The translations under genes and the position numbers were made by a program. 64,000 nt of DNA from Shimia_B sp038525525. GTDB taxonomy: Bacteria; Pseudomonadota; Alphaproteobacteria; Rhodobacterales; Rhodobacteraceae. The notes under the pieces were generated by a model, which ran no database searches, was not told where the DNA came from, and saw only the letters and a program-made list of their open reading frames with translations. The number at the start of each line of letters is the position of its first letter. Positions within the stretch are counted from its first letter, which is position 1. The DNA lies in the NCBI GenBank assembly GCA_038525525.1, contig JBCBHO010000005.1:1-64000 (forward strand), in the 5' to 3' direction. Positions 24,447-34,400 of the stretch are shown in pieces.

Positions 24447-25778
24447 ATGAAGAAACGCTCCCGCGCCGACTTTCCCGACGGCTTCCGCTTCGGCGCAGCC
24501 ACGGCCGCCTACCAGATCGAAGGCCACGCCCAGGGCGGCGCGGGTCCCACGCATTGGGACACCTGGGCGGCGGTTCCGGGAAATGTCGTGCGGGCCGAGG
24601 ACGGTGCGGTCGCCTGCGATCACTACACGCGCTACGAGGAAGACCTCGACATCCTGAAAGATGGCGGGTTTGACGCCTATCGCTTCTCGGCATCCTGGGC
24701 GCGCGTCATGCCCGAGGGCGTGGGCCGCGTGAATGCGACGGGGTTGGATTTCTACGACCGCCTCACGGATGCCATTCTGGCGCGGGGGCTTGAGCCGCAT
24801 CTCACGCTCTATCATTGGGAGCTGCCCGCCGCGCTGGCGGACCGCGGCGGATGGGCGAGCGCAGACATCGCCGCGTGGTTTGCCGACTACGTCGAGGTCA
24901 TCGCAGGCAAGATCGGCGACCGTACGAAAAGCATCGCGACGCTCAACGAGCCCTGGTGCGTGGCATGGCTCGGGCATTTCCTCGGCGGTCATGCCCCGGG
25001 TCACCGGGACATACGCTCCGCCGCGCGCGCGATGCACCACGTGATGAAGGCGCACGGGGCCGGGATGACGCGCCTCCGGGAGATGGGCCTCGACAATCTC
25101 GGGATCGTGCTGAACTTCGAACACGCCGCCCCCGCGACCGATAGACAAGCGGATGCCGCGGCCGCCGCGCGCCATGACGCGATCTACAATCGATGGTTCA
25201 TCGAGGCGATTACGAAAGGCCGGTATCCCGAGCCCGTGCTCGACGTGCTCGCCCCTCATATGCCGCAGGGATGGGAAGACGATCTGCCCGAGATCAGCCA
25301 GAAGATAGATTGGCTCGGGATCAACTACTACACCCGCATGCTCCACGAAGACGCGCCGGGCGAGCCGTGGCCCGCGTATCGGTCCACCCGCGGCGACCTC
25401 GAACGCACCCAGATGGACTGGGAGGTCTATCCCGACGGTCTCGCCGGTTTTCTCAAGCGTCTGAAGGGCGATTACGCGGGCGATCTGCCCATCATGGTCA
25501 CGGAGAACGGCATGGCGTGGGGCGACGAAGTGGAAAACGGTGCCGTCCATGACCCGGAACGCCAGCACTATATCGACGTGCATCTCGACGCCATGCAGGA
25601 TGCCATCGCCGCAGGCGTGAATTTGCAGGGCTTCTTCTACTGGTCACTTCTGGACAATTACGAATGGGCGTTCGGCTACGAGAAGCGTTTCGGCATGGTG
25701 CATGTTGACTTCGAGACCATGAAGCGTACGCCCAAGGGCTCCTATCACGCGCTCAAATCCTGGCTGGCAGACACATGA
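24447..25778 (+). CDS. Beta-glucosidase, GH1
   Basis: The 443-residue protein is a full GH1 enzyme. It has the N-terminal FPDGFRFGAATAAYQIEG, acid/base TLNEPWCVAWLGHFLGGHAPG and nucleophile ITVTENG-type segment (PIMVTENGMAWGDE), and ends FGMVHVDFETMKRTPKGSYHALKSWL. It is cytoplasmic by lack of a signal peptide and would release glucose from imported beta-glucosides. It sits between aglR and glk and overlaps glk by 4 bp (ATGA), so all three are one operon. Confidence 0.95.
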   Translation: MKKRSRADFPDGFRFGAATAAYQIEGHAQGGAGPTHWDTWAAVPGNVVRAEDGAVACDHYTRYEEDLDILKDGGFDAYRFSASWARVMPEGVGRVNATGLDFYDRLTDAILARGLEPHLTLYHWELPAALADRGGWASADIAAWFADYVEVIAGKIGDRTKSIATLNEPWCVAWLGHFLGGHAPGHRDIRSAARAMHHVMKAHGAGMTRLREMGLDNLGIVLNFEHAAPATDRQADAAAAARHDAIYNRWFIEAITKGRYPEPVLDVLAPHMPQGWEDDLPEISQKIDWLGINYYTRMLHEDAPGEPWPAYRSTRGDLERTQMDWEVYPDGLAGFLKRLKGDYAGDLPIMVTENGMAWGDEVENGAVHDPERQHYIDVHLDAMQDAIAAGVNLQGFFYWSLLDNYEWAFGYEKRFGMVHVDFETMKRTPKGSYHALKSWLADT

Positions 25779-26752
25779 CAAAGCACGCTCCCGACACGCT
25801 CAATCTCGTGGCCGATATCGGCGGCACAAACACGCGCGTGGCCTTGGCCGACGGGCGGCGGGTGATTAAGGAAACGATCCGCAAATACCCCAACGCGAAG
25901 TATCCCGGGCTCGAAAGCATCCTCAAGGAGTACGTCTCTGCGGAGGATGGCGTGGATACGGCTGCCTGCTGCGTGGCGATTGCCGGGCCGGTGAGAGACG
26001 GTGTCGGCAGCCTCACCAACCTGAACTGGACGATCGACAAGGACATGCTCCGCCGCGCCACGGGCGCAGAGACCGTCGCCGTGCTCAACGATCTTCAGGC
26101 ACCGGGTCATGCGCTCGGCTACATCGATGACGCAAACCTGACCCAGCTCCTGCCGCAGCCCGAGGCGTCGCCCAACGCGGCGCGCCTCGTCATCAACATC
26201 GGGACCGGCTTCAACGTGGCCGCCGTCTTCGAGACAGAAACGGGCCGCTACGTCCCGCCCGCCGAGGCCGGCCACGCCAACCTGCCCATCCGCACCGATG
26301 CCGATCTCAAGCTCTGCAAGTTCGTCGAGACAGCGCACGGCTTCCCGGCCGTGGAAGACCTGCTCTCCGGACGCGGGTTGGAACGTGCCTACGGCTTTCT
26401 TGCCAAGGAGGCAGGCTCACCGGCGGAAAAGAGCTCGCAAGCCATCATGGCCGCGCTGGAAGACGGCTCGGACCCGATGGCCGAAGACGCAGCGCGCCTC
26501 TTCGTTCGGCTGTTCGGCACCGTCGCAGGGAACCTCTCCCTCATTTTCCTGCCGTTTGGTGGCGTTTACCTCGTGGGCGGCATGGCCAAGGCCATGAAGC
26601 CCTACTACGCGAGCTTCGGCTTTGAAGCGGCCTTTCGGGACAAGGGGCGCTTTGCCGGCTTCATGGGAAATTTCGGCGTCACGGTCGTCGACGACGACTT
26701 CGCGCCGCTCACAGGGTGCGCGAGCCACATTACGGCCCTCACAGCCGGTTGA
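25775..26752 (+). CDS. glk: Glucokinase
   Basis: The 325-residue protein has phosphate-binding LVADIGGTNTRVALADG, then AIAGPV, LNDLQAPGHALGYID, VINIGTGFNVAAVFE, PAEAGHANLPI and GVYLVGGMAKAM. This is the Glk (glucokinase) rather than ROK type. It phosphorylates glucose freed by the alpha- and beta-glucosidases of the flanking genes. Its start overlaps the beta-glucosidase stop. Confidence 0.94.
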   Translation: MTKHAPDTLNLVADIGGTNTRVALADGRRVIKETIRKYPNAKYPGLESILKEYVSAEDGVDTAACCVAIAGPVRDGVGSLTNLNWTIDKDMLRRATGAETVAVLNDLQAPGHALGYIDDANLTQLLPQPEASPNAARLVINIGTGFNVAAVFETETGRYVPPAEAGHANLPIRTDADLKLCKFVETAHGFPAVEDLLSGRGLERAYGFLAKEAGSPAEKSSQAIMAALEDGSDPMAEDAARLFVRLFGTVAGNLSLIFLPFGGVYLVGGMAKAMKPYYASFGFEAAFRDKGRFAGFMGNFGVTVVDDDFAPLTGCASHITALTAG

Positions 26753-26785
26753 GAGGTGCGCTGCGGCCTCAAAAACCCGTGGAGC

Positions 26786-26800
26786 GTAACGCTTAATTAA
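26786..26800. promoter_or_regulatory. Near-consensus CtrA-type box before the che operon
   Basis: GTAA-CGCTTAA-TTAA differs from TTAA-N7-TTAA by one base. It sits 55 bp upstream of the first che-operon start in the only non-coding gap there. It is weak on its own, but other CtrA-type boxes occur upstream of the PAS gene, the 77-aa gene and mcp. Confidence 0.4.
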
Positions 26801-26855
26801 GGCTGCCGGGCCTACTCCTCGGGCGACAGAAATGAGCCCGCGGAGGAGGATCCGA

Positions 26856-27155
26856 ATGGCCAACAGGCCGACCCTTCTGATCGACAGACTGCCCGAAGTC
26901 GCGACGGCAGGATCGCTTCTCGCGATCATGGAAAAGCTCCGTAGCGGCCCCTGCTCCGTGAAGCTCGAGGCCTCGCGCGTGACGAGCTTGGGCGCCAGCG
27001 GCGTCGAGGCTCTTCTCGTCCTGGCGAAGACGCAGCGAGATCGTGGTGACAGCCTCGTTCTCGAGGCGGCATCAGAGCCATTCCTGGCAAGCCTTGCGCA
27101 ATTCGGCGTGCGCCCGGACGCGCTGAGCAGCCCGGCGACGGAGGCCAAACCATGA
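26856..27155 (+). CDS. STAS-domain protein, first gene of the che operon
   Basis: The 99-residue protein matches the STAS fold: LPEVATAGSLLAIMEKL, CSVKLEASRVTSLGASGVEALLVLAKTQRDRG, LVLEAASEPFLASLAQFGV. The usual phosphorylatable serine region reads SLGASG. The ATG at 26856 has GGAGGA 6 nt upstream and is preferred to an in-frame ATG at 26832. The stop overlaps cheY (ATGA). It may antagonise or scaffold a chemotaxis component; the partner is unknown. Confidence 0.8.
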   Translation: MANRPTLLIDRLPEVATAGSLLAIMEKLRSGPCSVKLEASRVTSLGASGVEALLVLAKTQRDRGDSLVLEAASEPFLASLAQFGVRPDALSSPATEAKP

Positions 27156-27517
27156 CGATCACCATCCTCGCAGTCGATGACAGCCGCACCATGCGCGCGA
27201 TGATCCGGTCAACGCTCGATGAGGCAGGCATCGAGACGCATCTCGCCGAAGATGGCGTGCATGGTCTTGAAGTCCTCGAAGGGCTGGAGCCGGACGCAAT
27301 CATCACCGATATCAATATGCCAAACCTCGACGGCTTCGGCTTCATCGACGGCGTCCGGGCCCAGGACAGGCACAAGAAGACGCCGATCCTCGTCCTGACC
27401 ACGGAATCCGCGCCCGAGCTCAAGGCACGCGCGCGGATGGCAGGCGCGACGGGTTGGGTGGTCAAGCCCTTCGATCCCGAGAAGCTCGTCCGCGCCCTTC
27501 GGATGATCGCAGGCTGA
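27152..27517 (+). CDS. cheY: CheY-type response regulator
   Basis: The 121-residue single receiver domain has the acidic pair D9-D10, phosphoacceptor D53 (IITDINMPNLDGFGF), the switch threonine in ILVLTTES and lysine in GWVVKPFD. There is no output domain. It receives phosphate from CheA, encoded 4 bp downstream, and would act on the flagellar motor or as a phosphate sink. It overlaps the STAS gene by 4 bp. Confidence 0.93.
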   Translation: MTITILAVDDSRTMRAMIRSTLDEAGIETHLAEDGVHGLEVLEGLEPDAIITDINMPNLDGFGFIDGVRAQDRHKKTPILVLTTESAPELKARARMAGATGWVVKPFDPEKLVRALRMIAG

Positions 27518-27521
27518 CCGC

Positions 27522-29474
27522 GTGGCATCGGGCAAGGATATCCCTGATGCTTCCGAGGCATTGCCTGTGCCCGACCCCATGGAGGAAATCCGGAAAGGCT
27601 TCTTTCAGGAATGCGAGGAGCTTCTCGAGGTCATCACGGACGGGCTGGACGCGCTGCGCACGGGGAACGCACCGCAAGACGGCTTCGACGCGGCGTTCCG
27701 GGCTGTTCACTCCATCAAGGGCGGCGCGGCTGCATTTGGATTGGCGGATCTCACGGATACCGCGAACGAGCTCGAAACCCATCTTTCGCGGCACAGAAGC
27801 AAAAAGAGCCTGCCGTCGACCACGGAGGCCGGAGACCTTGAGCGGATCGCGGACCGGCTTGCGCGGCTCGTGTCGGTCGCGGCCGAGGGGCGCAGCGCCG
27901 CGGGCCAGCAACTAAAATCAGATGAAGCTCACGGTCGGACTGACGATGATGCATCCGAACAGGACCTGCTGTCGCTCTCGCTGTCACCGGGGACGGATGA
28001 GGACATTCAACAGGTGCTGACAGAGCTTCGAGCCCTCGGTGACCTGAGCATCTCTCCGGATCTCTCCGCGCTCCCAAGGCTCGAGGAATGGTTCCCGGAG
28101 ACACCGAAACTCGGCTGGACCCTCACACTCAGGACGGAGCTATCCGCCCATGAAGTGCGCGAAGCGATTGCACATCATGACCCCGGCCAGCTGCTCCGCG
28201 GCCTGCCTGAGCCCCGCACAGCGGAGGCGTCAACCGAGGGACCAACTCCCATATCGCCCAAGGGGCATACGATCAGGGTAGAACTCGATCGGGTGGATCG
28301 CCTCATGAACCTCGTCGGTGAGCTCGTTATCAACCAGGCGATGCTCACAAGGTCTGCTTCCGATCTCGGCGTTCGTGGCAATTCGGATCACATGATCGGG
28401 CTTGAAGATCTCATGCGCCTCACCCGCGACCTGCAGGACAGCGTCATGCAAATCCGCGCGCAACCCATCAAGCCGCTCTTCCAGCGCATGGCGCGTATCT
28501 GCCGCGAGGCGGCGCTGACCTCCGGAAAGGAGGTGGACCTCGTCACGGAGGGGCAGGAGACGGAAATCGACAAGACCGTGATCGAAGGCTTGGTCGACCC
28601 GCTGACGCACATGATCCGCAACGCGGTGGACCACGCCATCGAAGCTCCCGGCGCGCGCAAGACCGCAGGCAAACCGACACGAGGCGTGATCACGCTGTGT
28701 GCCTCTCACAGGTCCGGTCAGCTCATCCTCGAAATCGCGGACGACGGCGCGGGGATCGACCGCGGCAAGGTGCGGGCCCGGGCCGAAGCAAAGGGCATGA
28801 TCACGCCGGGCGCCGAGCCCAGCGATGCCGAGCTCGACCATCTGCTCTTCATGCCCGGGTTCTCCACGGCAGCGAGCCTGTCTTCCCTATCTGGTCGAGG
28901 GGTCGGCATGGACGTGGTGCGGTCCGCGGTACTCGGGCTTGGCGGGCGCATTTCAGTCGACAGCACGCCCGGCACGGGCACGCGCTTCGAGATTTCTCTG
29001 CCGCTGACGCTTGCCGTGCTGGATGCCATGGTCGTGTCGGTGGCCGATCAAACGCTCGTCCTGCCCCTGTCCACGATCCACGAGACGATCACCATCCGTC
29101 GCGAAGACATGCTCGAGCTCACACCCGCAGCCAGAATGCTGCGATACCAGGGGCGTCCGATCATGCTGTCCGACCTGGGGGAGGCGCTCGGCTACCACGG
29201 CCGGCGGAAAGACCTGCATGACCGTATTGCGCTCATCATCGACGGAGAGGGCCGCGCGCCCACCGCCCTTGCAATCGACGAGATCCACGAACAGCGCCAA
29301 GTCGTGATCAAGGGCCTCCAGGAAGGCTTCTCCGCGGCAAGTTCCGTCTCTGCCGCGACGATCCTCGGCGACGGGCGCATCGCCCTCATCATCGACCCCT
29401 TAGACCAGAGCCTCACCGGTGGTTCCCACCCCGGCGTTCGGGGCAGCGCCATTCCCCTCGATCTCAGCGCATGA
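27522..29474 (+). CDS. cheA: CheA chemotaxis histidine kinase
   Basis: The 650-residue protein starts with GTG. In order it has an HPt domain with H63 (AVHSIKGGAAAFG) and a P2-like region around residues 150-230 (LTELRALGDLSI, LGWTLTLRTE). A dimerisation helix follows from about 250 (RVDRLMNLVGELVINQAML), then the ATPase with N-box HMIRNAVDHAIE, DDGAGID and GRGVGMDVVR. A CheW-like P5 occupies about residues 500-630. It phosphorylates CheY in response to receptor state. It is 12 bp from cheW. Confidence 0.96.
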   Translation: MASGKDIPDASEALPVPDPMEEIRKGFFQECEELLEVITDGLDALRTGNAPQDGFDAAFRAVHSIKGGAAAFGLADLTDTANELETHLSRHRSKKSLPSTTEAGDLERIADRLARLVSVAAEGRSAAGQQLKSDEAHGRTDDDASEQDLLSLSLSPGTDEDIQQVLTELRALGDLSISPDLSALPRLEEWFPETPKLGWTLTLRTELSAHEVREAIAHHDPGQLLRGLPEPRTAEASTEGPTPISPKGHTIRVELDRVDRLMNLVGELVINQAMLTRSASDLGVRGNSDHMIGLEDLMRLTRDLQDSVMQIRAQPIKPLFQRMARICREAALTSGKEVDLVTEGQETEIDKTVIEGLVDPLTHMIRNAVDHAIEAPGARKTAGKPTRGVITLCASHRSGQLILEIADDGAGIDRGKVRARAEAKGMITPGAEPSDAELDHLLFMPGFSTAASLSSLSGRGVGMDVVRSAVLGLGGRISVDSTPGTGTRFEISLPLTLAVLDAMVVSVADQTLVLPLSTIHETITIRREDMLELTPAARMLRYQGRPIMLSDLGEALGYHGRRKDLHDRIALIIDGEGRAPTALAIDEIHEQRQVVIKGLQEGFSAASSVSAATILGDGRIALIIDPLDQSLTGGSHPGVRGSAIPLDLSA

Positions 29475-29486
29475 TGGGAGCCAGCC

Positions 29487-29990
29487 TTGTCCTTGCCCTA
29501 CTCACCAGACAACCACGAAGACGACACCAGCAGAGCCGACCAGGTTGAACTTCTATCCTTCGCGATCGCGGGTCAGGACTATGCAATCGACATCATGCGC
29601 GTCCGCGAGATCCGGAACTGGACAAAGCCGACCCCGCTCCCGCGGACACCGGACTATGTCCGCGGCGTGATCAATCTGCGCGGAACGGTCCTGCCGATCC
29701 TCGATCTCGCCACGCGCCTCGATCTCGAAACCAGATCGCATGACGAGCGCAGCGTGTTCGTCGTCATCCACTGCGATAAACGCGTCTTCGGAGTAGCGGT
29801 TGATGGCGTATCCGACATCCTGACCGTGCCGCGCTCCATGCTGCAGGAGCCACCGGCCATCGAAGAACCGACAGAGCCGGGGTGTGTGAGCGCGCTCATC
29901 CTCGAAGAAGACCGCATGATCCGGGTGCTTGACGCCTCGCGTATTGCGCCGGCCCTTCCGCAAAGAGGCCTGGACGCGCCCGCTGCCTGA
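29487..29990 (+). CDS. cheW: CheW coupling protein
   Basis: The 167-residue protein has a CheW fold: LLSFAIAGQDYAIDIMRVREIRNW, PLPRTPDYVRGVINLRGTVLPILDLATRL, VFGVAVDGVSDILTVP. It links CheA to receptors. The frame opens at TTG 29487 with GGGAG upstream; no ATG is available near the conserved start. The stop shares one base with the cheR ATG. Confidence 0.92.
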   Translation: MSLPYSPDNHEDDTSRADQVELLSFAIAGQDYAIDIMRVREIRNWTKPTPLPRTPDYVRGVINLRGTVLPILDLATRLDLETRSHDERSVFVVIHCDKRVFGVAVDGVSDILTVPRSMLQEPPAIEEPTEPGCVSALILEEDRMIRVLDASRIAPALPQRGLDAPAA

Positions 29991-30853
29991 TGACGCAGAA
30001 CGCGGGGCCAGGTCAGATCGCTGTGGACGGCGAGATCTTCTCCGCCATCGCAGAGATCGCCAAGGAAGAGGCTGGCCTGCACCTCGAAGGCTCAAAACGC
30101 GCCATGGTCTCCGCTCGCCTCATGCGACGGGTGGCGCGTCTGGGTCTGACAAACCTCGCAGATTACCTGCCCTACATCTCCGATCCGGGTGCCCCAGAGC
30201 GTCGCAGGATGGTGGCCGCACTGACCACCAACGTCTCGAGCTTTTTCCGCGAACCCCACCACTTCGAAGCGCTCCGTCGCGATATCCTGCCGCCGCTCAT
30301 CGACGCGGCGCGGCGAGGCGGCCGGGTGCGGCTCTGGTCCGCCGGAGCGGCCCATGGACAGGAGGCCTATTCCATCGCGCTTTCCGTGCTGGACCTCGAG
30401 CCTTCCGCGCCGAAGCTCGACATCCGCATTCTCGGCACAGACATCGATCCCTCCGTCATCCGGTTCGCGCAATTGGCGGCCTATCACCGGTCCATGGTGG
30501 GCGATGTGCCGGAGCGGTTGCGAAAGCCGTATTTCCACTTCGACGCGTCCTCGGACACCTATCTGGCCAGGGAGCCGCTTCGACAGCTCGTCATTTTCCG
30601 CGAGCTCAACCTCCACGGGCCATGGCCCATGCCCGGCCGCTTCGACGTCATCTTCTGTCGGAACGTCGTGATCTATTTCGGGGAGGACGCGCAGAGCGCG
30701 CTCTGGCCACGGTTCGAGGCGAAGTTGACGGATGGCGGCTGGCTCATGGTGGGGCATTCAGAGCGCATCCCCGACGGCGTCGCGCCCAACCTGCAGCCGC
30801 GGGAGCACACGATTTATCAGCGCGCCCGCGGCGCAGGGTCGCCTTCAGAGTAG
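29990..30853 (+). CDS. cheR: CheR chemoreceptor glutamate methyltransferase
   Basis: The 287-residue protein has the CheR N-domain (LTTNVSSFFREPHHFEALR). The SAM site is VRLWSAGAAHGQEAYSIALSVL, followed by IRILGTDIDPSVIRFAQ, FDVIFCRNVVIYFGED and LMVGHSERI. It methylates glutamates of the nearby receptor, whose C-terminus carries a docking-type pentapeptide. Its 3' end overlaps the 3' end of cheD on the other strand by 9 bp. Confidence 0.95.
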   Translation: MTQNAGPGQIAVDGEIFSAIAEIAKEEAGLHLEGSKRAMVSARLMRRVARLGLTNLADYLPYISDPGAPERRRMVAALTTNVSSFFREPHHFEALRRDILPPLIDAARRGGRVRLWSAGAAHGQEAYSIALSVLDLEPSAPKLDIRILGTDIDPSVIRFAQLAAYHRSMVGDVPERLRKPYFHFDASSDTYLAREPLRQLVIFRELNLHGPWPMPGRFDVIFCRNVVIYFGEDAQSALWPRFEAKLTDGGWLMVGHSERIPDGVAPNLQPREHTIYQRARGAGSPSE

Positions 30854-31402
30854 CTCCACCCCGGAGAGCTTAAGCGCGCGGGCCCGCGTGGTGCCTGTCT
30901 CGAGCGCCAAGCGGACGGCGTCGCGCTCGCGCAGCTTGAGCTGTTGCACGCGGCCAAAAGCGGGCCAAGCGCGCAAGCGTCTTGCCTGCCGGCCGCCGGT
31001 CGATGCCGCCAGGCATGCAATCCCCTCCTCTCGGAGAAAGCCTTCCACGAAAGCCACGTTCGCGGCCCCCGTGCTGCCGCGGCCATCAATCATGCGAGCA
31101 CCGCCGAATACCTTGGCCCGCAGGCGGTGCCGTTCTGCCCCGGCGGCGACAACGCCGTTGATCAATAGCTCCATGAGATTGACCTCCGGCCCCTGTTCAC
31201 TTGGCGTGGCCACCGCGCGCGGTGGGAGCAGCAGATGGTTCATACCGCCGACCCTGCGCCCCGGATCCCAGAGGATCGTTGCAACGCAAGAGCCCAAGAT
31301 CGTGCTGAAGCAGGCATCCGGCGATGCGGCGATCCGAACTTCACCGTGGCGGATGTGTTCGGTCGCTGGGCCCTCGTGGCGCATCGAGAACGGCCCGTTC
31401 AA
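30845..31402 (-). CDS. cheD: CheD chemoreceptor glutamine deamidase
   Basis: The 185-residue protein has catalytic C39 in STILGSCVATILWD and H56 in GGMNHLLLP, with the 17-residue spacing seen in CheD. AKVFGGARMI also fits the family. The frame opens at TTG 31402, overlapping the mcp stop and following GGGAAGAG. An ATG at 31384 is the alternative and lacks a good ribosome site. It deamidates receptor glutamines. It follows mcp in one operon and is antisense to cheR at its tail. Confidence 0.9.
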   Translation of the reverse strand: MNGPFSMRHEGPATEHIRHGEVRIAASPDACFSTILGSCVATILWDPGRRVGGMNHLLLPPRAVATPSEQGPEVNLMELLINGVVAAGAERHRLRAKVFGGARMIDGRGSTGAANVAFVEGFLREEGIACLAASTGGRQARRLRAWPAFGRVQQLKLRERDAVRLALETGTTRARALKLSGVELL

Positions 31403-34400
31403 AACTCTTCCCAGACCTCGTCCGCATTGGGTTCTTCGAAGGCCTCCGGATCAAGGCTTTCAGCCTTCACGGCCAAGCGACTGGCTGGATGTGCGCGTGT
31501 GACCGTCCCCTGTTCATCCTCAGCGGGTGATGACCGCTGCTCAGGAAAGAAGTCCTGTCCTGCGGCCATCGCCACCGGAAGATCGAGCGCGTCTTCGCCC
31601 CGCGATGGCTCCCCTTGCTTCGACACACGGAACTGGGCCATCGCATCGCGCAGCTGCGCGGCCTCCGTCGTCAATGCATGGCTCGCCGCCGTCGTCTCTT
31701 CAAACATGGCCGCGTTCTGCTGCGTGACGCGATCGAGGTTGGTGACGGCGGCGTTGATCTCCGCGATCGATCCGCTTTGCTCGGTCGCGGAGCTTGCGAT
31801 GCGGGAGACGTTGCTCGACACATCTTCGATCGTCTCGACAATGGCGCGCAAAGCGCGGCCCGCTTCGCCCACCATCTCGACACCGAGTTCGACATGGCCA
31901 CCGCTCTTGGAGATGAGCGCCGTGATCTCCCGGGCCGCGTCAGCCGACCTTTGCGCGAGGGCGCGCACCTCGGATGCCACCACGGCGAACCCGCGCCCCG
32001 CGTCGCCCGCGCGCGCGGCTTCAACGCCGGCATTGAGCGCGAGGAGATTGGTCTGGAACGCGATGTCATCGATCACACCGATGATCCGCGAGATTTCCCG
32101 CGAGCTATCGGAAATCTGCCCCATGGCCTCCACGGCCTTCGAGACCACGTCACCGGACTTTTGCGCATGGTCCCGGGCGCGCCGCACGACGGCATCTGCC
32201 TGCTCCGTCTCCCCGGCGGCCAGGGCGAGGTTCTTCGTGAGCACGTCGAGCGCGGCCGCCGTCTCTTCGAGTGTCACCGCCTGGTTTTCCGTGCGGCGGC
32301 TCAGATCCTGGGCCGCATTCGTGATCTCGCCGGCTTCCGCGCTGATAGCATCCGCATTCTCGAGGACACCGCGCATCGCCGCGGACAGCATTTCCAGCGC
32401 GTGGTTGAGGTCCACGCGGAGCGAGTCGTAGCCCTCTGCAAAGGGCTCGCTCAGCCGCTCGGAGAGGTCCCCGCGGGCAAGGGCGGCCAGCGCATTGCTC
32501 ACGGCGTCCACAACCTTCGCCTGCTCTTCCATCAATTGCCGTTTTTCCGCCTCGGCGGCCAGGAGCTTCTCGTGGTCGCGCGTGATGTCCTGGCCGATAA
32601 GAAGGAGGCGTGTGGGCACGCCCTCCCGGTCGAGCACCGTGGTCATGCCCCCTTCGAGGATGCGCTCCGTCCCGGCGGTGACAAAGCGCGACTGGCCCGG
32701 CAATTCCTCGTCAGAGGCCCCGCCCCCGTGCCGCGCCTCCGCGGGCTGAAGCAGATCATCGAGGGCGCGCCCTCGCAATCCCTCGAAGGGCGTGGTCATG
32801 AGCGTGCAAAATGCCGGGTTCGCCGTGACCAGCTGACCAGACATGTCGAACTCGGCCATGACCTGGCGCGTGTTGATCGCCTCGAGCATGGCCTCGCGCA
32901 TCCGCTCCTCGGTCACATCCTTCCATTCAACCACGTAGCCGATCGCGTCGTGCCCATGATCGCGCACCGTGCTGAACGTCAGGACGAAATCGAGATCGCC
33001 GACCGCGAGGTCCAGACGATAGGGCAACGCGTCCCTGACCGAGAGGATGCCGCGGATGCGCTCTGGGTCCTCCTGGAAGATATCGATGGAGCGCCCGACC
33101 ACCTCCCGCGGTTTGAGGTCCGGGACGCGGGCATGCATCGTATGGATGTTCTTGACGAGAAGGTCCTCGAAGGCCTGGTTGGCGTAAGCGATGCGCATGT
33201 CGAGATCGATGAGCGTCTGAGCGGCTGAGGCGCCCTCGAAGGCCGCGCCTTTGAACGAGCTGTCCCGCGCCAGCTCTTCGTTTTGCACCATGGCATCGCG
33301 GAAATCCGCAAGCGCGCGCGCCATCCGTCCGATCTCGTCTCGCCTGCCGGTGAAGGGGATCTCCTCGTCGTGATGCCCGCGCCGGATACGCGCCATCGCC
33401 GCCTGCAATTGCGCGAGGGGCCGGGTCACGGATTGCGCGCTGGCGAAGGCAGCAAGAACGGCGAGCACAAGGAGGATACCGCCGTCTCGCACCATCTCGT
33501 TCATCATGGCGGTTTCCGGCATGGCAATCTCTTCTGCGGATTGCAGAACGATCAGGGCCGATGTCTCGCCGAGGAACGGGATCGGTCTGAAGGACGCAAG
33601 CACATCCCTGTTCGCGATCTCCACTTCCACCTGCCCCATACGCCCGGACAGGGCGTCGCGGGCGATGCTCGCCTGCAGCTGGGCCTGCGCTTCCGGCCTC
33701 AAGCCGCTCCTGCCGCCCATGAGATTGCCCCGTGGATCGACCAGCAGCGTCTCGCCCGTTGCGCCAAGGTTCGCGCGGTCGCCCAAGATCGCACCAACCT
33801 CGTCAAGCCTCAGCTCGAGGATGAGGACGCCGATCGCTGTTCCTGCGCGATCGCGGAGTGGATGAGCCACGAGGTTTGCCTCGATCCCATCTGCGCCGTC
33901 AGCGGAGCCAGCCGCGCTGTAGGCCGGCAAGGTGGGCTCTGCCTCGAGCGCGGCCTCGAACGCCCCGGACAGGCCCGCGGGCACCGACGGCCCGTCGCGC
34001 AGGTTGCTCCCAAGTTCGGGGCCCTTCCGAGCCGAATAGACGACATCGCCATCGGTGTTGACGAGAAAGACGTCCGCGAAATCACGGCGATCCACCAAGC
34101 CACGAAAGTAGCCGTGATATCGATCATGGGCCGCGCGATAGAATGGCTCGGACGCCGTCTGCCCGCCGGCCTCTGAAAAATCGGCCCGCAGTGCTTCCGG
34201 CGCGCCGCCATCCGGGAAGAGCTCATTCATGCGCAGCCATCCCTTGCGGAAGGCCCGGAAAGCCGTGGTCACGAACGGGCTTTCGCTCTGGGCAACGACC
34301 TCGCGCTCGATATCTGCGGACCAGAGCGAGAGGGTTTCCGCGCGATTGCCGATTTCGGCTTCGAGCCGCGCTTCGGCGGCGCCGCGCAAGGCGCTCGCGG

